Positions 53,094 to 61,570 of a stretch of 64,000 bases of DNA are shown here, piece after piece. The notes under the pieces were generated by a model, which saw only the letters and a list, made by a program, of their open reading frames with translations, ran no database searches and was not told the origin of the DNA. Origin of the DNA: Agromyces laixinhei (lineage in GTDB: Bacteria > Actinomycetota > Actinomycetes > Actinomycetales > Microbacteriaceae). Where the stretch lies: the NCBI RefSeq assembly GCF_006337065.1, contig NZ_CP040872.1, positions 744,001-808,000 on the forward strand, in the 5' to 3' direction. How positions within the stretch are numbered: position 1 is the first letter of the stretch; each line of letters starts with the position of its first letter. The position numbers and the translations under genes are program-made.

Positions 53094-53447
53094 TCAGCGC
53101 CCGGTCTGGTCGTGCTCGGCGATGTCGTGGTCGAGGTCGTCCTCGATGAGCAGGTCGCGGCGCACGTGATCGCTGCGGTACGCGGCCCGGCCCAGCATGT
53201 GCGCCGTCATCGGCTGGGTCAGCAGCTGGAACGTCATGACGAGCACGACCGTCGTGAGCACGCCCCAGGTCGGCACCTGTACGACGATCGCGACGAGCAC
53301 CGAGGCGAGCCCGAGCACCTGCGGCTTCGTCGCGGCGTGCAGGCGGGTGAGCACGTCGGGAAACCGGACGATGCCGATGCCCGCGGCCATCGAGAGGAAC
53401 GCGCTCACCAGGATGAGCAGTCCGGTGGCGATCTCCGCGGCGCTCAC
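53094..53447 (-). CDS. mnhG: Mrp antiporter subunit G
   Basis: 117 residues from a GTG overlapping the mnhF stop by 4 bp. Three TM helices with MAAGIGIVRFPDVLTRLHAATKPQVLG, the MnhG/PhaG signature. Last gene of the operon. The tail has an acidic/His stretch. Part of the multi-subunit cation/proton antiporter in the cell membrane. Confidence 0.92.
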   Translation of the reverse strand: MSAAEIATGLLILVSAFLSMAAGIGIVRFPDVLTRLHAATKPQVLGLASVLVAIVVQVPTWGVLTTVVLVMTFQLLTQPMTAHMLGRAAYRSDHVRRDLLIEDDLDHDIAEHDQTGR

Positions 53448-53716
53448 GAGACATCCTGTCTGGCCATGAACCGGGCGATGGAGATCGAGCCGACCACGGC
53501 GAACATCGCGAGCACCAGCATCACCACGAGGGTGTCGGTGTGGCGGTTGATGGCCATCTCGGCGCCGAGCGAGCAGATCGCGATCGCGAGCAGCACGTCG
53601 GTCGCGAGCGCACGGTCGAGGATCGACGGCCCACGGATGATGTGGTAGACCGCCGCGATCGCGCCGATGCCGAACATGAGACCGGCGAGCACGGCGACGA
53701 CTCCGAGGAATGTCAT
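53444..53716 (-). CDS. mnhF: Mrp antiporter subunit F
   Basis: 90 residues, three TM helices; YHIIRGPSILDRALATDVLLA is the MnhF/PhaF block with the conserved Arg and Asp. It overlaps mnhE and mnhG by 4 bp each, suggesting translational coupling. Confidence 0.93.
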   Translation of the reverse strand: MTFLGVVAVLAGLMFGIGAIAAVYHIIRGPSILDRALATDVLLAIAICSLGAEMAINRHTDTLVVMLVLAMFAVVGSISIARFMARQDVS

Positions 53717-54348
53717 GATGGGTCTCCCTTCGAGGAGCGGGTGGATTCAGGGCCGGACCCCGCAGCCGACCGGCCGGCTGCACGTCGCGCCCGCCGGGCC
53801 TCGCGCACGGATGCCGCCTGCTCGCGGGTGCCGATCGCGAGCACGATGCCCTCCTCCATTCCGAGCACCTGGAGCCGGTTGCGCTCGATGTCTGCAGCGG
53901 TGCGAGTGCCGAGCACGTGCAGGTAGAGCAGGCCGCGCTCGCGGTCGATGTCGACGACGACCGTGCCCGGCACGACCGAGGTCGCCTCTGCCGTGAGGGT
54001 CGTGACGAGATCGGAGCGGGTGAGCAGCTGGATGGCGATGATCGAGTTCATCGGATGCCAGCGCGGGTTCACGGCGAGGAAGCCGACCTGGAGGGAGGCG
54101 ACCGTCACCCAGCCCATCATGCGGAGCCCGAAGACGAGTCCGTGCCACGGGTTGAAGCGCCCGCTGAGCAGGATGGGCGGGAGGTACAGCACCCGGGTGA
54201 CCGCGATCGCGAGCAGCACGCCCGTGGTGATCGTGAGCACGTCGATGTGGTCCCACAGGAACAGCCACAGCGCGACGAGCGCGATGAGCAGCGGAAGCTG
54301 GCGCCACACCAGCCGCCAGCGCGAGGTCTCGTGTTCGGTGCGGGTCAT
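53713..54348 (-). CDS. mnhE: Mrp antiporter subunit E
   Basis: 211 residues, longer than usual (about 160) because of an Arg/Ala/Ser tail. N-terminal TM helices, PWHGLVFGLRMMGWV, NSIIAIQLLTRSDLVTTLTAEATSVVPGT and VDIDRERGLLYLHVLG match MnhE. Essential small subunit linking the two ion-moving halves. Confidence 0.92.
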   Translation of the reverse strand: MTRTEHETSRWRLVWRQLPLLIALVALWLFLWDHIDVLTITTGVLLAIAVTRVLYLPPILLSGRFNPWHGLVFGLRMMGWVTVASLQVGFLAVNPRWHPMNSIIAIQLLTRSDLVTTLTAEATSVVPGTVVVDIDRERGLLYLHVLGTRTAADIERNRLQVLGMEEGIVLAIGTREQAASVREARRARRAAGRSAAGSGPESTRSSKGDPS

Positions 54349-55943
54349 CGAGTGCCTCCGGGGAACACGAGCGACACGTACACATCGGGGTTGGTGAGGC
54401 CGTCGGCGGCGCGGCTCGTGAGCTCGAACATGGGCCCGGCGAACACCGTGAGCATGATGGTCAGTACGACGAGCGTGGTCGTCGCGGCGACCATCAGCAC
54501 CGGCGTGGTGCGCTTCGCGGTGACGGTGGCCCCCTCGGGAGCCTCGAGCACCGAGCCGAGCAACGCGGATTCGTAGCCGTCGAGTTCTTCGCGGCGGCGC
54601 CAGAACGCCATGTTCCAGAAGCGGGTGAGCGCGTACAGGGTGATGAGCGAGGTGATCGCGCCGGTGGCGATCAGGATCCAGATGAGCCAGGCCGAACCTG
54701 CGCCTGCTGCGTCGGCCCCCGTCGCGCCCGCGTCTTCGGCACCGGCGAGGAACAGCCCGACCTTGCCGAGGAACCCGGAGAACGGCGGGATGCCGCCGAG
54801 GTTCAGCGCCGGGATGAAGAACAGGATGGCGAGCAGGGGCGAGGCCTTCAGCAGGCCCGAGAGACGGTTGATCGACGTGGCACCGCCGAAGCGTTCGATG
54901 AGTCCGGTCGTGAGGAACAGCGTCGTCTGCACCGTGATGTGGTGCACGACGTAGTAGATCGTGGCGGCGAGCCCGAGCTGGGTGCCCACGCCGATGCCGA
55001 AGATCATGTACCCGATGTGGCTGACGAGCGTGAACGAGAGCAATCGCTTGATGTCGGCCTGGGTGAGCGCGCCGAGGATGCCGATGAGCATGGTCAGCCC
55101 ACCGATGATCATGAGCAGCATCGAGAGGTCGTGGTCGGCGAAGATCACGGTCTCGGTGCGGATGATGGCGTAGACGCCCACCTTCGTGAGCAGGCCCGCG
55201 AACACCGCGGTGACCGGGGCCGGAGCGGTCGGATACGAATCCGGCAGCCAGAACGACAGCGGGAAGACGGCCGCCTTGATGCCGAATGCGATGAGCAGCA
55301 GCAGGTGCAGGATGAGCTGCACGCTCGCCGGCAGCTCGGCGATGCGCACCGACAGTTGGGCGATGTTCACCGTGCCCGCCGCTCCGTAGATCAGTGCGAT
55401 CGCACTGAGGAAGAACAGCGACGAGACGAGGCTCACGATGATGTACGTGACGCCCGCCCGGATGCGCTCGCCCGTGCCGCCGAGGGTCAGCAGCACGTAG
55501 CTCGCCGACAGCAGGATCTCGAACCCGACGTAGAGGTTGAACAGGTCGCCGGCGATGAACGCGTTGAACACGCCCGCCGACAGGATCAGGTAGCTCGGAT
55601 GGAAGATCGACACCGGCGTCTCGCGATGCCGGTCGGCGACACCCTGCCCGACCGCATACACGAGCACGACGAGCAGCACGATCGCCGAGACGATCAGCAT
55701 GATCGCCGAGAGCCGGTCGACGACCAGCACGATGCCGAACGGCGCCTCCCAGCCACCGACGTTGACCGCCATCGGCTCGCCGCCGTCGACGGTGACGAGC
55801 AGCACGATCGCGATCGCGGCGACGGCAGCGAGCACGGTCGTGCTCACCGCCATCTGCGCGCGGCGGTGGCGACCGAGGATGAGCGCCGTCGCCGCACCGA
55901 GCAGGGGGAGCAGCACGACGAGGGGCACGAGTGCGGCGGTCAC
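54345..55943 (-). CDS. mnhD: Mrp antiporter subunit D
   Basis: 532 residues, GTG start overlapping mnhC (GTGA). About 14 TM helices homologous to the NuoL/M/N subunits of complex I; FPLSFWLPDSYPTAPAPVTA and GLLTKVGVYAIIR contain the conserved Lys of the proton path, and FEILLSASYVLL the conserved Glu. Confidence 0.95.
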   Translation of the reverse strand: MTAALVPLVVLLPLLGAATALILGRHRRAQMAVSTTVLAAVAAIAIVLLVTVDGGEPMAVNVGGWEAPFGIVLVVDRLSAIMLIVSAIVLLVVLVYAVGQGVADRHRETPVSIFHPSYLILSAGVFNAFIAGDLFNLYVGFEILLSASYVLLTLGGTGERIRAGVTYIIVSLVSSLFFLSAIALIYGAAGTVNIAQLSVRIAELPASVQLILHLLLLIAFGIKAAVFPLSFWLPDSYPTAPAPVTAVFAGLLTKVGVYAIIRTETVIFADHDLSMLLMIIGGLTMLIGILGALTQADIKRLLSFTLVSHIGYMIFGIGVGTQLGLAATIYYVVHHITVQTTLFLTTGLIERFGGATSINRLSGLLKASPLLAILFFIPALNLGGIPPFSGFLGKVGLFLAGAEDAGATGADAAGAGSAWLIWILIATGAITSLITLYALTRFWNMAFWRRREELDGYESALLGSVLEAPEGATVTAKRTTPVLMVAATTTLVVLTIMLTVFAGPMFELTSRAADGLTNPDVYVSLVFPGGTR

Positions 55944-56434
55944 GGACGCACCTCGCTGTCGTCGTCGTCCGACGGGCTCATGGCGTTTTCGGGCTCCTCG
56001 TCGCTCGCGTCGATGATCTGCTGGATGGCGGCGTCATCGGCGGCCGACATGCGGATGAGATCGGCCGTCTCCTCGGCGTCTTCGAGGTCGTCGGCCTCGT
56101 CGTCGACGAGGTCGCCCTTCTCGCCGAGCTGTGCGAGCCACCATGAGCGGTAGATGAGTGCCAGCATGAACGCGGTGATGCCGAGGTTGATCACGATCGC
56201 CGTGAGGACGAACGCCTGCGGCAGTGGGTCGGAGATCGCCTCGGGGTCGACGCCGTCGTTCAGGATCGGCGCGAGTCCGGGAGTGCCGCTCATGAGGTAG
56301 ATGAGGATGTTCACGGCGTTGCCGACGAGCAGGAACCCGATGAGCACGCGGGTGAGGCTGCGCTCGAGCATGATCGAGATGCCGGCTCCGAAGAGCACGG
56401 CCATGAGCAGCACGAGGGTCAGCGAGCCGGTCAT
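55940..56434 (-). CDS. mnhC: Mrp antiporter subunit C
   Basis: 164 residues, three TM helices, NuoK-like: LERSLTRVLIGFLLVGNAVNILI and DPLPQAFVLTAIVINLGITAFMLAL. An acidic 45-residue tail goes beyond the core. Confidence 0.94.
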   Translation of the reverse strand: MTGSLTLVLLMAVLFGAGISIMLERSLTRVLIGFLLVGNAVNILIYLMSGTPGLAPILNDGVDPEAISDPLPQAFVLTAIVINLGITAFMLALIYRSWWLAQLGEKGDLVDDEADDLEDAEETADLIRMSAADDAAIQQIIDASDEEPENAMSPSDDDDSEVRP

Positions 56435-59400
56435 CTGCGTGCCTCCTCGGGTCGCTCGTCGCCGGTGAGGGGGGTCACGAGTTCGGAGCCGACGTGCTCG
56501 GGTCGTTCGGCGACCTCGGGCCCCTCGCCCTGCTCGATCACTTCGACGGCGCGGTCGAGATCGCCGCCGTCGATGCTGTCGCCGTCGCCCGACTGCTCCT
56601 CCTGCCGGTCGACCTCGCCGCCGAGCGACCGCAGGATGTCGAGCACGAGCCCGACGACCACGAGGTACACGCCGATGTCGAAGAGCGTCGACGTGCCGAT
56701 CGAGATGGTGCCGAGGACCGGCACCTCGTATTCGAACCAGGTCGACTCGAGTGGGAGCCCCCCGAAGAAGAGCGACCCGGCCGCCGTGCCGGCCGCGAGC
56801 AGCAGGCCGGTGCCGAGCAGCCGCCCGGCATCGACGGGAGCCGCCTCACCCAGTTCGTATCGCCCCCCGGCGAGGTAGCGCGCCACGAGGGCGAGCCCCG
56901 CGAGCAGGCCGCCGGCGAACCCGCCGCCCGGCGAGTTGTGCCCGACGAACAGCAGGAAGACCGAGACGACGATCGCCGGGTGGAAGAGCAGCCGCACGAG
57001 CACCTCGATGAGGATCGAGCGGTTGCGCGGTGAGATGGTGCGTCCTGCGAGGATCCACGTCTGCCTGGTCGTCGCGGCTTCGGCCGCGGCATCCGTCTCG
57101 CCTTCGGTGTCGGCCAGGCTGGTGCGGGGGGCGCGGATGCTCCAGGCCGGCTCGGGCACCGGACGGAGGCGCTGTCGCCGGTCGATCTCGAAATCGGTGT
57201 CGAAGTCGCCGAGGCGAGGCGCCCCGCCCGTGCGCCCCGAGACGAAGATCAGGCTCGCGACGCCGGTGGCGACCGCCACCAGCACCGAGATCTCGCCGAG
57301 GGTGTCCCAGGCGCGGATGTCGACGAGCAGTACGTTCACGATGTTCTTGCCGTGCGCCTCGAGCGCGAGGGCGGGGAGCCCGTCGGCGATGGTCGGCTGG
57401 ATGCGGGCGCCGAGGGCGACGAGTCCGATGACGCCCATCACGAGCCCGGCGATGAAGCCGATGATGGCGCGGGCGAGCTTGTGCACCGGTGGATTCCGTT
57501 GGGCGATCTGCTTGGGCAGGCGACGCAGCACGAGCACGAAGACCACGAGCACGATCGTCTCGATGAGGGCCTGGGTGAGGGCGAGGTCGGGGGCGCCTGA
57601 CATGCCGAAGAGGAGCACGAGGCCGTAGCCCGTGACGCTCACGAGCAGCACGGCCGTCATGCGCTGGCGCACCGTGGCCGCCGCGACGGCGGCAATGCCC
57701 ATCACGATCGCGATGAACGGCTGCGCCGGGAAGTCCCAGAGCCGGATGCCGTCGGGCCACGACGTGTTCATCGCCGTCGCCGTGCCGAGCCCGCCGATGA
57801 AGACCGTGACGATGATCGCGAGATAGCCGGGCAGGCCCTGGTGCTGCGTCGCCAGCGTGACCGACGCGGCGACGCGGTCGATGAACGAGACCATGCTGAG
57901 GTAGCCGCGTGCGGAATCGACCACCGGGACCATGGACGCCTGCAGCCGCGCGACACGTACACGGGCCCACACGAGCAGCGCGCCGAGGGCGAACACCGCG
58001 GCCGAGATCGCGAGGGCGGGTTCGAGGCCGTGCCAGATGGCGAGGTGGTAATCGTGGCTGCCCGGCAGTTCGTCGGCGTAGCTCGTGAGCAGCGGCTCGA
58101 TGAACGGGATCGCGAACGCCGAGACGATGCTCGCCGCGGCGAGCAGGCCGGGCGCCACCGCGATGGCGGGGCTCGGGGCGTGCAGCGCGCAGTCCGCGAC
58201 ATCCGGCTTGGAGACGAAGGCACCCCAGACGAAACGCACCGAATAGGCCACCGTCAGCACGGAGCCCGCGAAAGCGCCGATGAGGGCGACCCACGCCCAC
58301 GGGTCGCCCGCGGAGGCCGCCTCGAGGAACGCCGTGAACACCCCCTCTTTCGCGACGAATCCCAGCAGCGGCGGCACGCCGGCCATCGATGCGGCCGCGA
58401 TGAACGCGATCGTCGCGATGACGGGCATGCGCCGGCCGACGCCCGAGAGCTTGCGCCAGTCGCGCGTGCCCGCGGCGTGGTCGACGATGCCGACGACGAG
58501 GAAGAGGGTCGCCTTGAAGAGGGCGTGCGCGAGCAGCAGGGCGACGCCGGCGAGCGCCGCGTCGCGGGTACCGAGACCCGTGACCATGATGAGGAACCCG
58601 AGCTGGCTGACGGTGCCGTAGGCCAGCAGGAGCTTCAGGTCGTACTGGCGCAGCGCGCGCCAGCCGCCGACGAGCATCGTGAACGCGCCGATGCCGATGA
58701 CGATCGGATGCCACACGTCGAGGTCTGCGTAGCCGGGAGCGAGGCGGGCGACGAGGTAGACGCCGGCCTTCACCATGGCCGCCGCGTGCAGGTAGGCGCT
58801 CACGGGGGTCGGCGCGGCCATCGCGGCCGGAAGCCAGAAGTGGAACGGCACGAGCGCGCTCTTGGAGATCGCGCCGATGAGCACGAGCGCGATCGCCCAC
58901 TCGCCCGCCGCGCCGGTGACGGGGTGGGCGATGAGCTCGGAGAGCGAGGTCGTGCCGCCGTCGACGGCCAGGATGACGAGGCCGACGAGCATCGCGAGCC
59001 CGCCGAAGGTCGTGACGGTCAGCGCCTGCAGCGCGGCACCGCGGCTCTCTTTGCGGCCGGTGTAGTGGCCGATGAGGAGGTAGGAGAGCACGCTCGTGGC
59101 CTCCCAGAACGTGAACAGGATGAACACGTCGTCGGCCGTGACGAGGCCGAACATGACGCCCGCGAAGGCGAGCAGGAGGGCTGCGAACCGCCCGAGGGCG
59201 GGTTCGTCGTCGGCGAAGTAGTGCATGCAGTAGAGCAGCACGAGGGCGCCGACGCCCGTGACGATGAGCGCGAGGAGCAGGGCGAGCGCGTCGAGCCGGA
59301 AGCTCAGCGCGATGTCGAGGGTCGGGATCCACGGCACGATCTCGACGACGGGGGAGCCCGCGAGCACGCCGGGCAGCCAGGTGAGCAGCAGCACGAAGAC

Positions 59401-59508
59401 GGCGGCCGGCAGCAGCGCGATGACGGCGAAGACGCGCCGGCCGAGCCAGCGCGTGAGCAGCGGCGTGACGAGGGCGAGCGCACCGAACAGGGCGAGGCTG
59501 AAGATCAT
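56431..59508 (-). CDS. mnhA: Mrp antiporter fused subunits A and B
   Basis: 1025 residues, GAGGAGG before the ATG. N-terminal NuoL-like part (1 to about 500; VPFHFWLPAAMAAPTPVSAYLHAAAMVKAGVYLVARL carries the key Lys, split here over two helices), a NuoJ/MrpA C-terminal part (about 560-770; GAPDLALTQALIE), then the MnhB domain (about 835-990; HNSPGGGFAGGLLAG, DIGVYLVVVGLVLDILRSLGG). A-B fusion is common in actinobacteria. First gene of the operon: exchanges Na+ (or K+) for protons, maintaining internal pH and salt balance. Confidence 0.95.
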   Translation of the reverse strand: MIFSLALFGALALVTPLLTRWLGRRVFAVIALLPAAVFVLLLTWLPGVLAGSPVVEIVPWIPTLDIALSFRLDALALLLALIVTGVGALVLLYCMHYFADDEPALGRFAALLLAFAGVMFGLVTADDVFILFTFWEATSVLSYLLIGHYTGRKESRGAALQALTVTTFGGLAMLVGLVILAVDGGTTSLSELIAHPVTGAAGEWAIALVLIGAISKSALVPFHFWLPAAMAAPTPVSAYLHAAAMVKAGVYLVARLAPGYADLDVWHPIVIGIGAFTMLVGGWRALRQYDLKLLLAYGTVSQLGFLIMVTGLGTRDAALAGVALLLAHALFKATLFLVVGIVDHAAGTRDWRKLSGVGRRMPVIATIAFIAAASMAGVPPLLGFVAKEGVFTAFLEAASAGDPWAWVALIGAFAGSVLTVAYSVRFVWGAFVSKPDVADCALHAPSPAIAVAPGLLAAASIVSAFAIPFIEPLLTSYADELPGSHDYHLAIWHGLEPALAISAAVFALGALLVWARVRVARLQASMVPVVDSARGYLSMVSFIDRVAASVTLATQHQGLPGYLAIIVTVFIGGLGTATAMNTSWPDGIRLWDFPAQPFIAIVMGIAAVAAATVRQRMTAVLLVSVTGYGLVLLFGMSGAPDLALTQALIETIVLVVFVLVLRRLPKQIAQRNPPVHKLARAIIGFIAGLVMGVIGLVALGARIQPTIADGLPALALEAHGKNIVNVLLVDIRAWDTLGEISVLVAVATGVASLIFVSGRTGGAPRLGDFDTDFEIDRRQRLRPVPEPAWSIRAPRTSLADTEGETDAAAEAATTRQTWILAGRTISPRNRSILIEVLVRLLFHPAIVVSVFLLFVGHNSPGGGFAGGLLAGLALVARYLAGGRYELGEAAPVDAGRLLGTGLLLAAGTAAGSLFFGGLPLESTWFEYEVPVLGTISIGTSTLFDIGVYLVVVGLVLDILRSLGGEVDRQEEQSGDGDSIDGGDLDRAVEVIEQGEGPEVAERPEHVGSELVTPLTGDERPEEARR

Positions 59509-59550
59509 TCACCCTCCTCGCGCTCGCACCGTCGTGTCAGTCTATCGGCA

Positions 59551-59619
59551 GTCGAGCGACTCTTTAGCCGGTTTTATGAAGCCTCGATAAAGTTTGGTAA
59601 AAGATCTAAGATCTGGATC
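59551..59619 (+). promoter_or_regulatory. AT-rich promoter region with inverted repeat
   Basis: In a gap of 111 bp between divergent genes this stretch is markedly AT-rich. It contains TTTATGAAGCCTCGATAAA (59573-59591), an inverted repeat with 5-bp arms, a flanking CTTTA (59552-59556), and two AGATCT copies (59602-59607 and 59609-59614). It probably holds the ATPase gene promoter and a regulator site. Confidence 0.5.
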
Positions 59620-60846
59620 ATGGACAGCATCAGCAATCCGTATACGCCGAACGCCGGTGCTGCTCCAGAGATCGTCGCGGGCAGAGACGGTGAACTCGAC
59701 GCCTTCCGGGTGCTTCTCAGCAGGCTGTCGCGCGGACGCACCGACCAGTCGATGATCATCACGGGGCTTCGCGGCGTCGGCAAGACGGTGCTGCTCGGGC
59801 AGTTCATGGACATCGCGAGTGCCGCCGGCTGGGAGGTCGTCGAGATCGAGGCGGCCAAGCACGACGACGCCCGGTTCCGGCAATCGATGTTCTCGCAACT
59901 GAAGGCGGCGCTGCTCCGGCTCTCGCCGCGTGCCCGCTGGAGCGAGCGCAGCAGGCGGGCCGCCGAGGTGCTGAGCGCCTTCGCGGTCTCGGTCGACCGG
60001 CACGGCGCGTTCAGCGTGTCGTGGGACGTTCCGCCGGCCGAAGGGCAGGGCAATCACGGCGACCTCGGCATGGACCTCACCGACGTGTTCGTCGCGCTCG
60101 GCGAGGCCGCAGCCGAACAGGGCCGCGGCGTCGTGCTCCTCATCGACGAGCTGCAGTTCCTCGGCCGCTCGCAGCTCGAGGCCCTGATCCAGGCGGTGCA
60201 CAAGACGGTGCAGCGCAGGCTCCCGATCACCTTCGTCGGAGCGGGGCTGCCGCAGATCGCCGAGCTCGCGGGAGACGCGAAGTCGTACGCGGAGCGGTTG
60301 TTCACCTTTCCGCGCATCGGCTCGCTCGAGGGCGAGGCGGCGCGCGAGGCCCTCACCGCACCGGCCGCTGCCGAGGGGGTGCGTTTCGACGACGATGCGG
60401 TCGACCTCGCGGCCTCGATCACGCGCGGCTATCCGTACTTCATCCAGGAGCTCGGCTCCCAGGTCTGGGGCGTCGCCGCAGGCGACCGCGTCACGCGGGC
60501 GGATGTCGCGACCGCACGCGAAGCGTACGAGACGAAGCTCGACGGCTCGTTCTTCCGGGTGCGCCTCGACCGCACCACGCCGCTGCAGACGGCGTACCTT
60601 CGCGCGATGGCCGAGCTGGGGTCGGCGCCGCAGAAGGCATCGGATGTCGCGAAGGTGATGGGCCGGGAGTCCACCCAGCTCGGGCCGACGCGAGCCGAGC
60701 TCATCGACATGGGCATGCTCTACACGCCCGAGCACGGCTACGCCGCCTTCACGGTTCCCGACTTCGACCGCTTCATGCTGCGCGCCGTGCCCGAGCTGAC
60801 GGTGCCCGAGGTGCAGAAACGCAAGCCGCGCGAGTCCAAGCCCTGA
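59620..60846 (+). CDS. AAA/STAND-type ATPase of unknown role
   Basis: 408 residues, ATG 59620. Walker A GLRGVGKT (49-56), Walker B VVLLIDEL with Asp176 and Glu177, sensor-like TFVGAGLPQIAEL, then an all-helical part and a C-terminal winged-helix-like region (about 325-390: AELGSAPQKASDVAKVMGRESTQLGPTRAELIDMGML) as in Orc1/Cdc6-like and archaeal-type ATPases. This is a family of orphan ATP-binding proteins I believe is widespread in actinobacteria; no partner gene is next to it. It may be a DNA-binding switch; the role is unknown. Confidence 0.8.
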   Translation: MDSISNPYTPNAGAAPEIVAGRDGELDAFRVLLSRLSRGRTDQSMIITGLRGVGKTVLLGQFMDIASAAGWEVVEIEAAKHDDARFRQSMFSQLKAALLRLSPRARWSERSRRAAEVLSAFAVSVDRHGAFSVSWDVPPAEGQGNHGDLGMDLTDVFVALGEAAAEQGRGVVLLIDELQFLGRSQLEALIQAVHKTVQRRLPITFVGAGLPQIAELAGDAKSYAERLFTFPRIGSLEGEAAREALTAPAAAEGVRFDDDAVDLAASITRGYPYFIQELGSQVWGVAAGDRVTRADVATAREAYETKLDGSFFRVRLDRTTPLQTAYLRAMAELGSAPQKASDVAKVMGRESTQLGPTRAELIDMGMLYTPEHGYAAFTVPDFDRFMLRAVPELTVPEVQKRKPRESKP

Positions 60847-60865
60847 GGGGCGAGCGCTCCACGAG

Positions 60866-61570
60866 TCAGGCCGCCGCCCCTCCGAGGTACGCGCCTCGCA
60901 CCTCTGGCAGCTCGACGAGCTCGTGCGGCGTGCCCTCGAGCACGACCCGGCCGCGCTGCATCACGACGGCCCGGTCGGCGATGCCGAACGAGGCACGCAC
61001 GTTCTGCTCGACGAGCAGCACCGCCATGCCGCGCCCGCGCAGCTCGGTGAGCACCTTCATGATCTCGGCGACGACCTTGGGCGCGAGCCCGATCGACGGT
61101 TCGTCGAGCATGATCGCCTTCGGCGAGGCCATGAGGCCCCTGCCGATCGCCACCATCTGCTGCTCGCCGCCCGAGAGTGTGCCTGCGGCCTGACCGAGTC
61201 GTGGCTGCAGCCGAGGGAAGAGCTCGACCACCGCGGCGAGGTCGCCCTTGCCGCCGCGGCTCCAGGCGCCGAGCATGAGGTTGTCGCGCACCGAGAGCGA
61301 GGGGAAGCACAGGCGGTTCTCGGGCACATGGGTGAGCCCGAGCCCGGCCATCTTCTCGGTCGCCTTGCCCGTGATGTCGACGCCGTCGATCGCGACGGTG
61401 CCGGCGGTCGGCTTGATGAGCCCGTTGAGCGCACGCAGCAACGTCGTCTTGCCGGCGCCGTTCGAGCCGACCACCGTCACGATCTCGCCAGGTGCGACCG
61501 AGAGGCTCACCTCGTGCAGGATCGCGAGCTTGCCGTAGCCGGCGTCGAGGCCGACGACTTCGAGGGTCAT
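60866..61570 (-). CDS. livF: ABC transporter ATP-binding protein, LivF type
   Basis: 234 residues, ATG 61570 overlapping the upstream fusion gene by 4 bp. Walker A GSNGAGKT, signature LSGGEQQ, Walker B AIMLDEPSIGL, H-loop region VEQNVRASF. The spacing THVPENRLCFPSLSV is typical of LivF (HAAT family). Energises import of branched-chain amino acids or related compounds. Confidence 0.92.
   Translation of the reverse strand: MTLEVVGLDAGYGKLAILHEVSLSVAPGEIVTVVGSNGAGKTTLLRALNGLIKPTAGTVAIDGVDITGKATEKMAGLGLTHVPENRLCFPSLSVRDNLMLGAWSRGGKGDLAAVVELFPRLQPRLGQAAGTLSGGEQQMVAIGRGLMASPKAIMLDEPSIGLAPKVVAEIMKVLTELRGRGMAVLLVEQNVRASFGIADRAVVMQRGRVVLEGTPHELVELPEVRGAYLGGAAA

Noticed and set aside
56431..59508. MnhA-MnhB fusion as a novelty
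   Set aside because: Such A-B fusions are usual in many actinobacteria and alphaproteobacteria.
57841..59619. Upstream extension of the AAA ATPase frame across mnhA
   Set aside because: It is antisense to mnhA; the real start at 59620 begins the conserved part of the ATPase.
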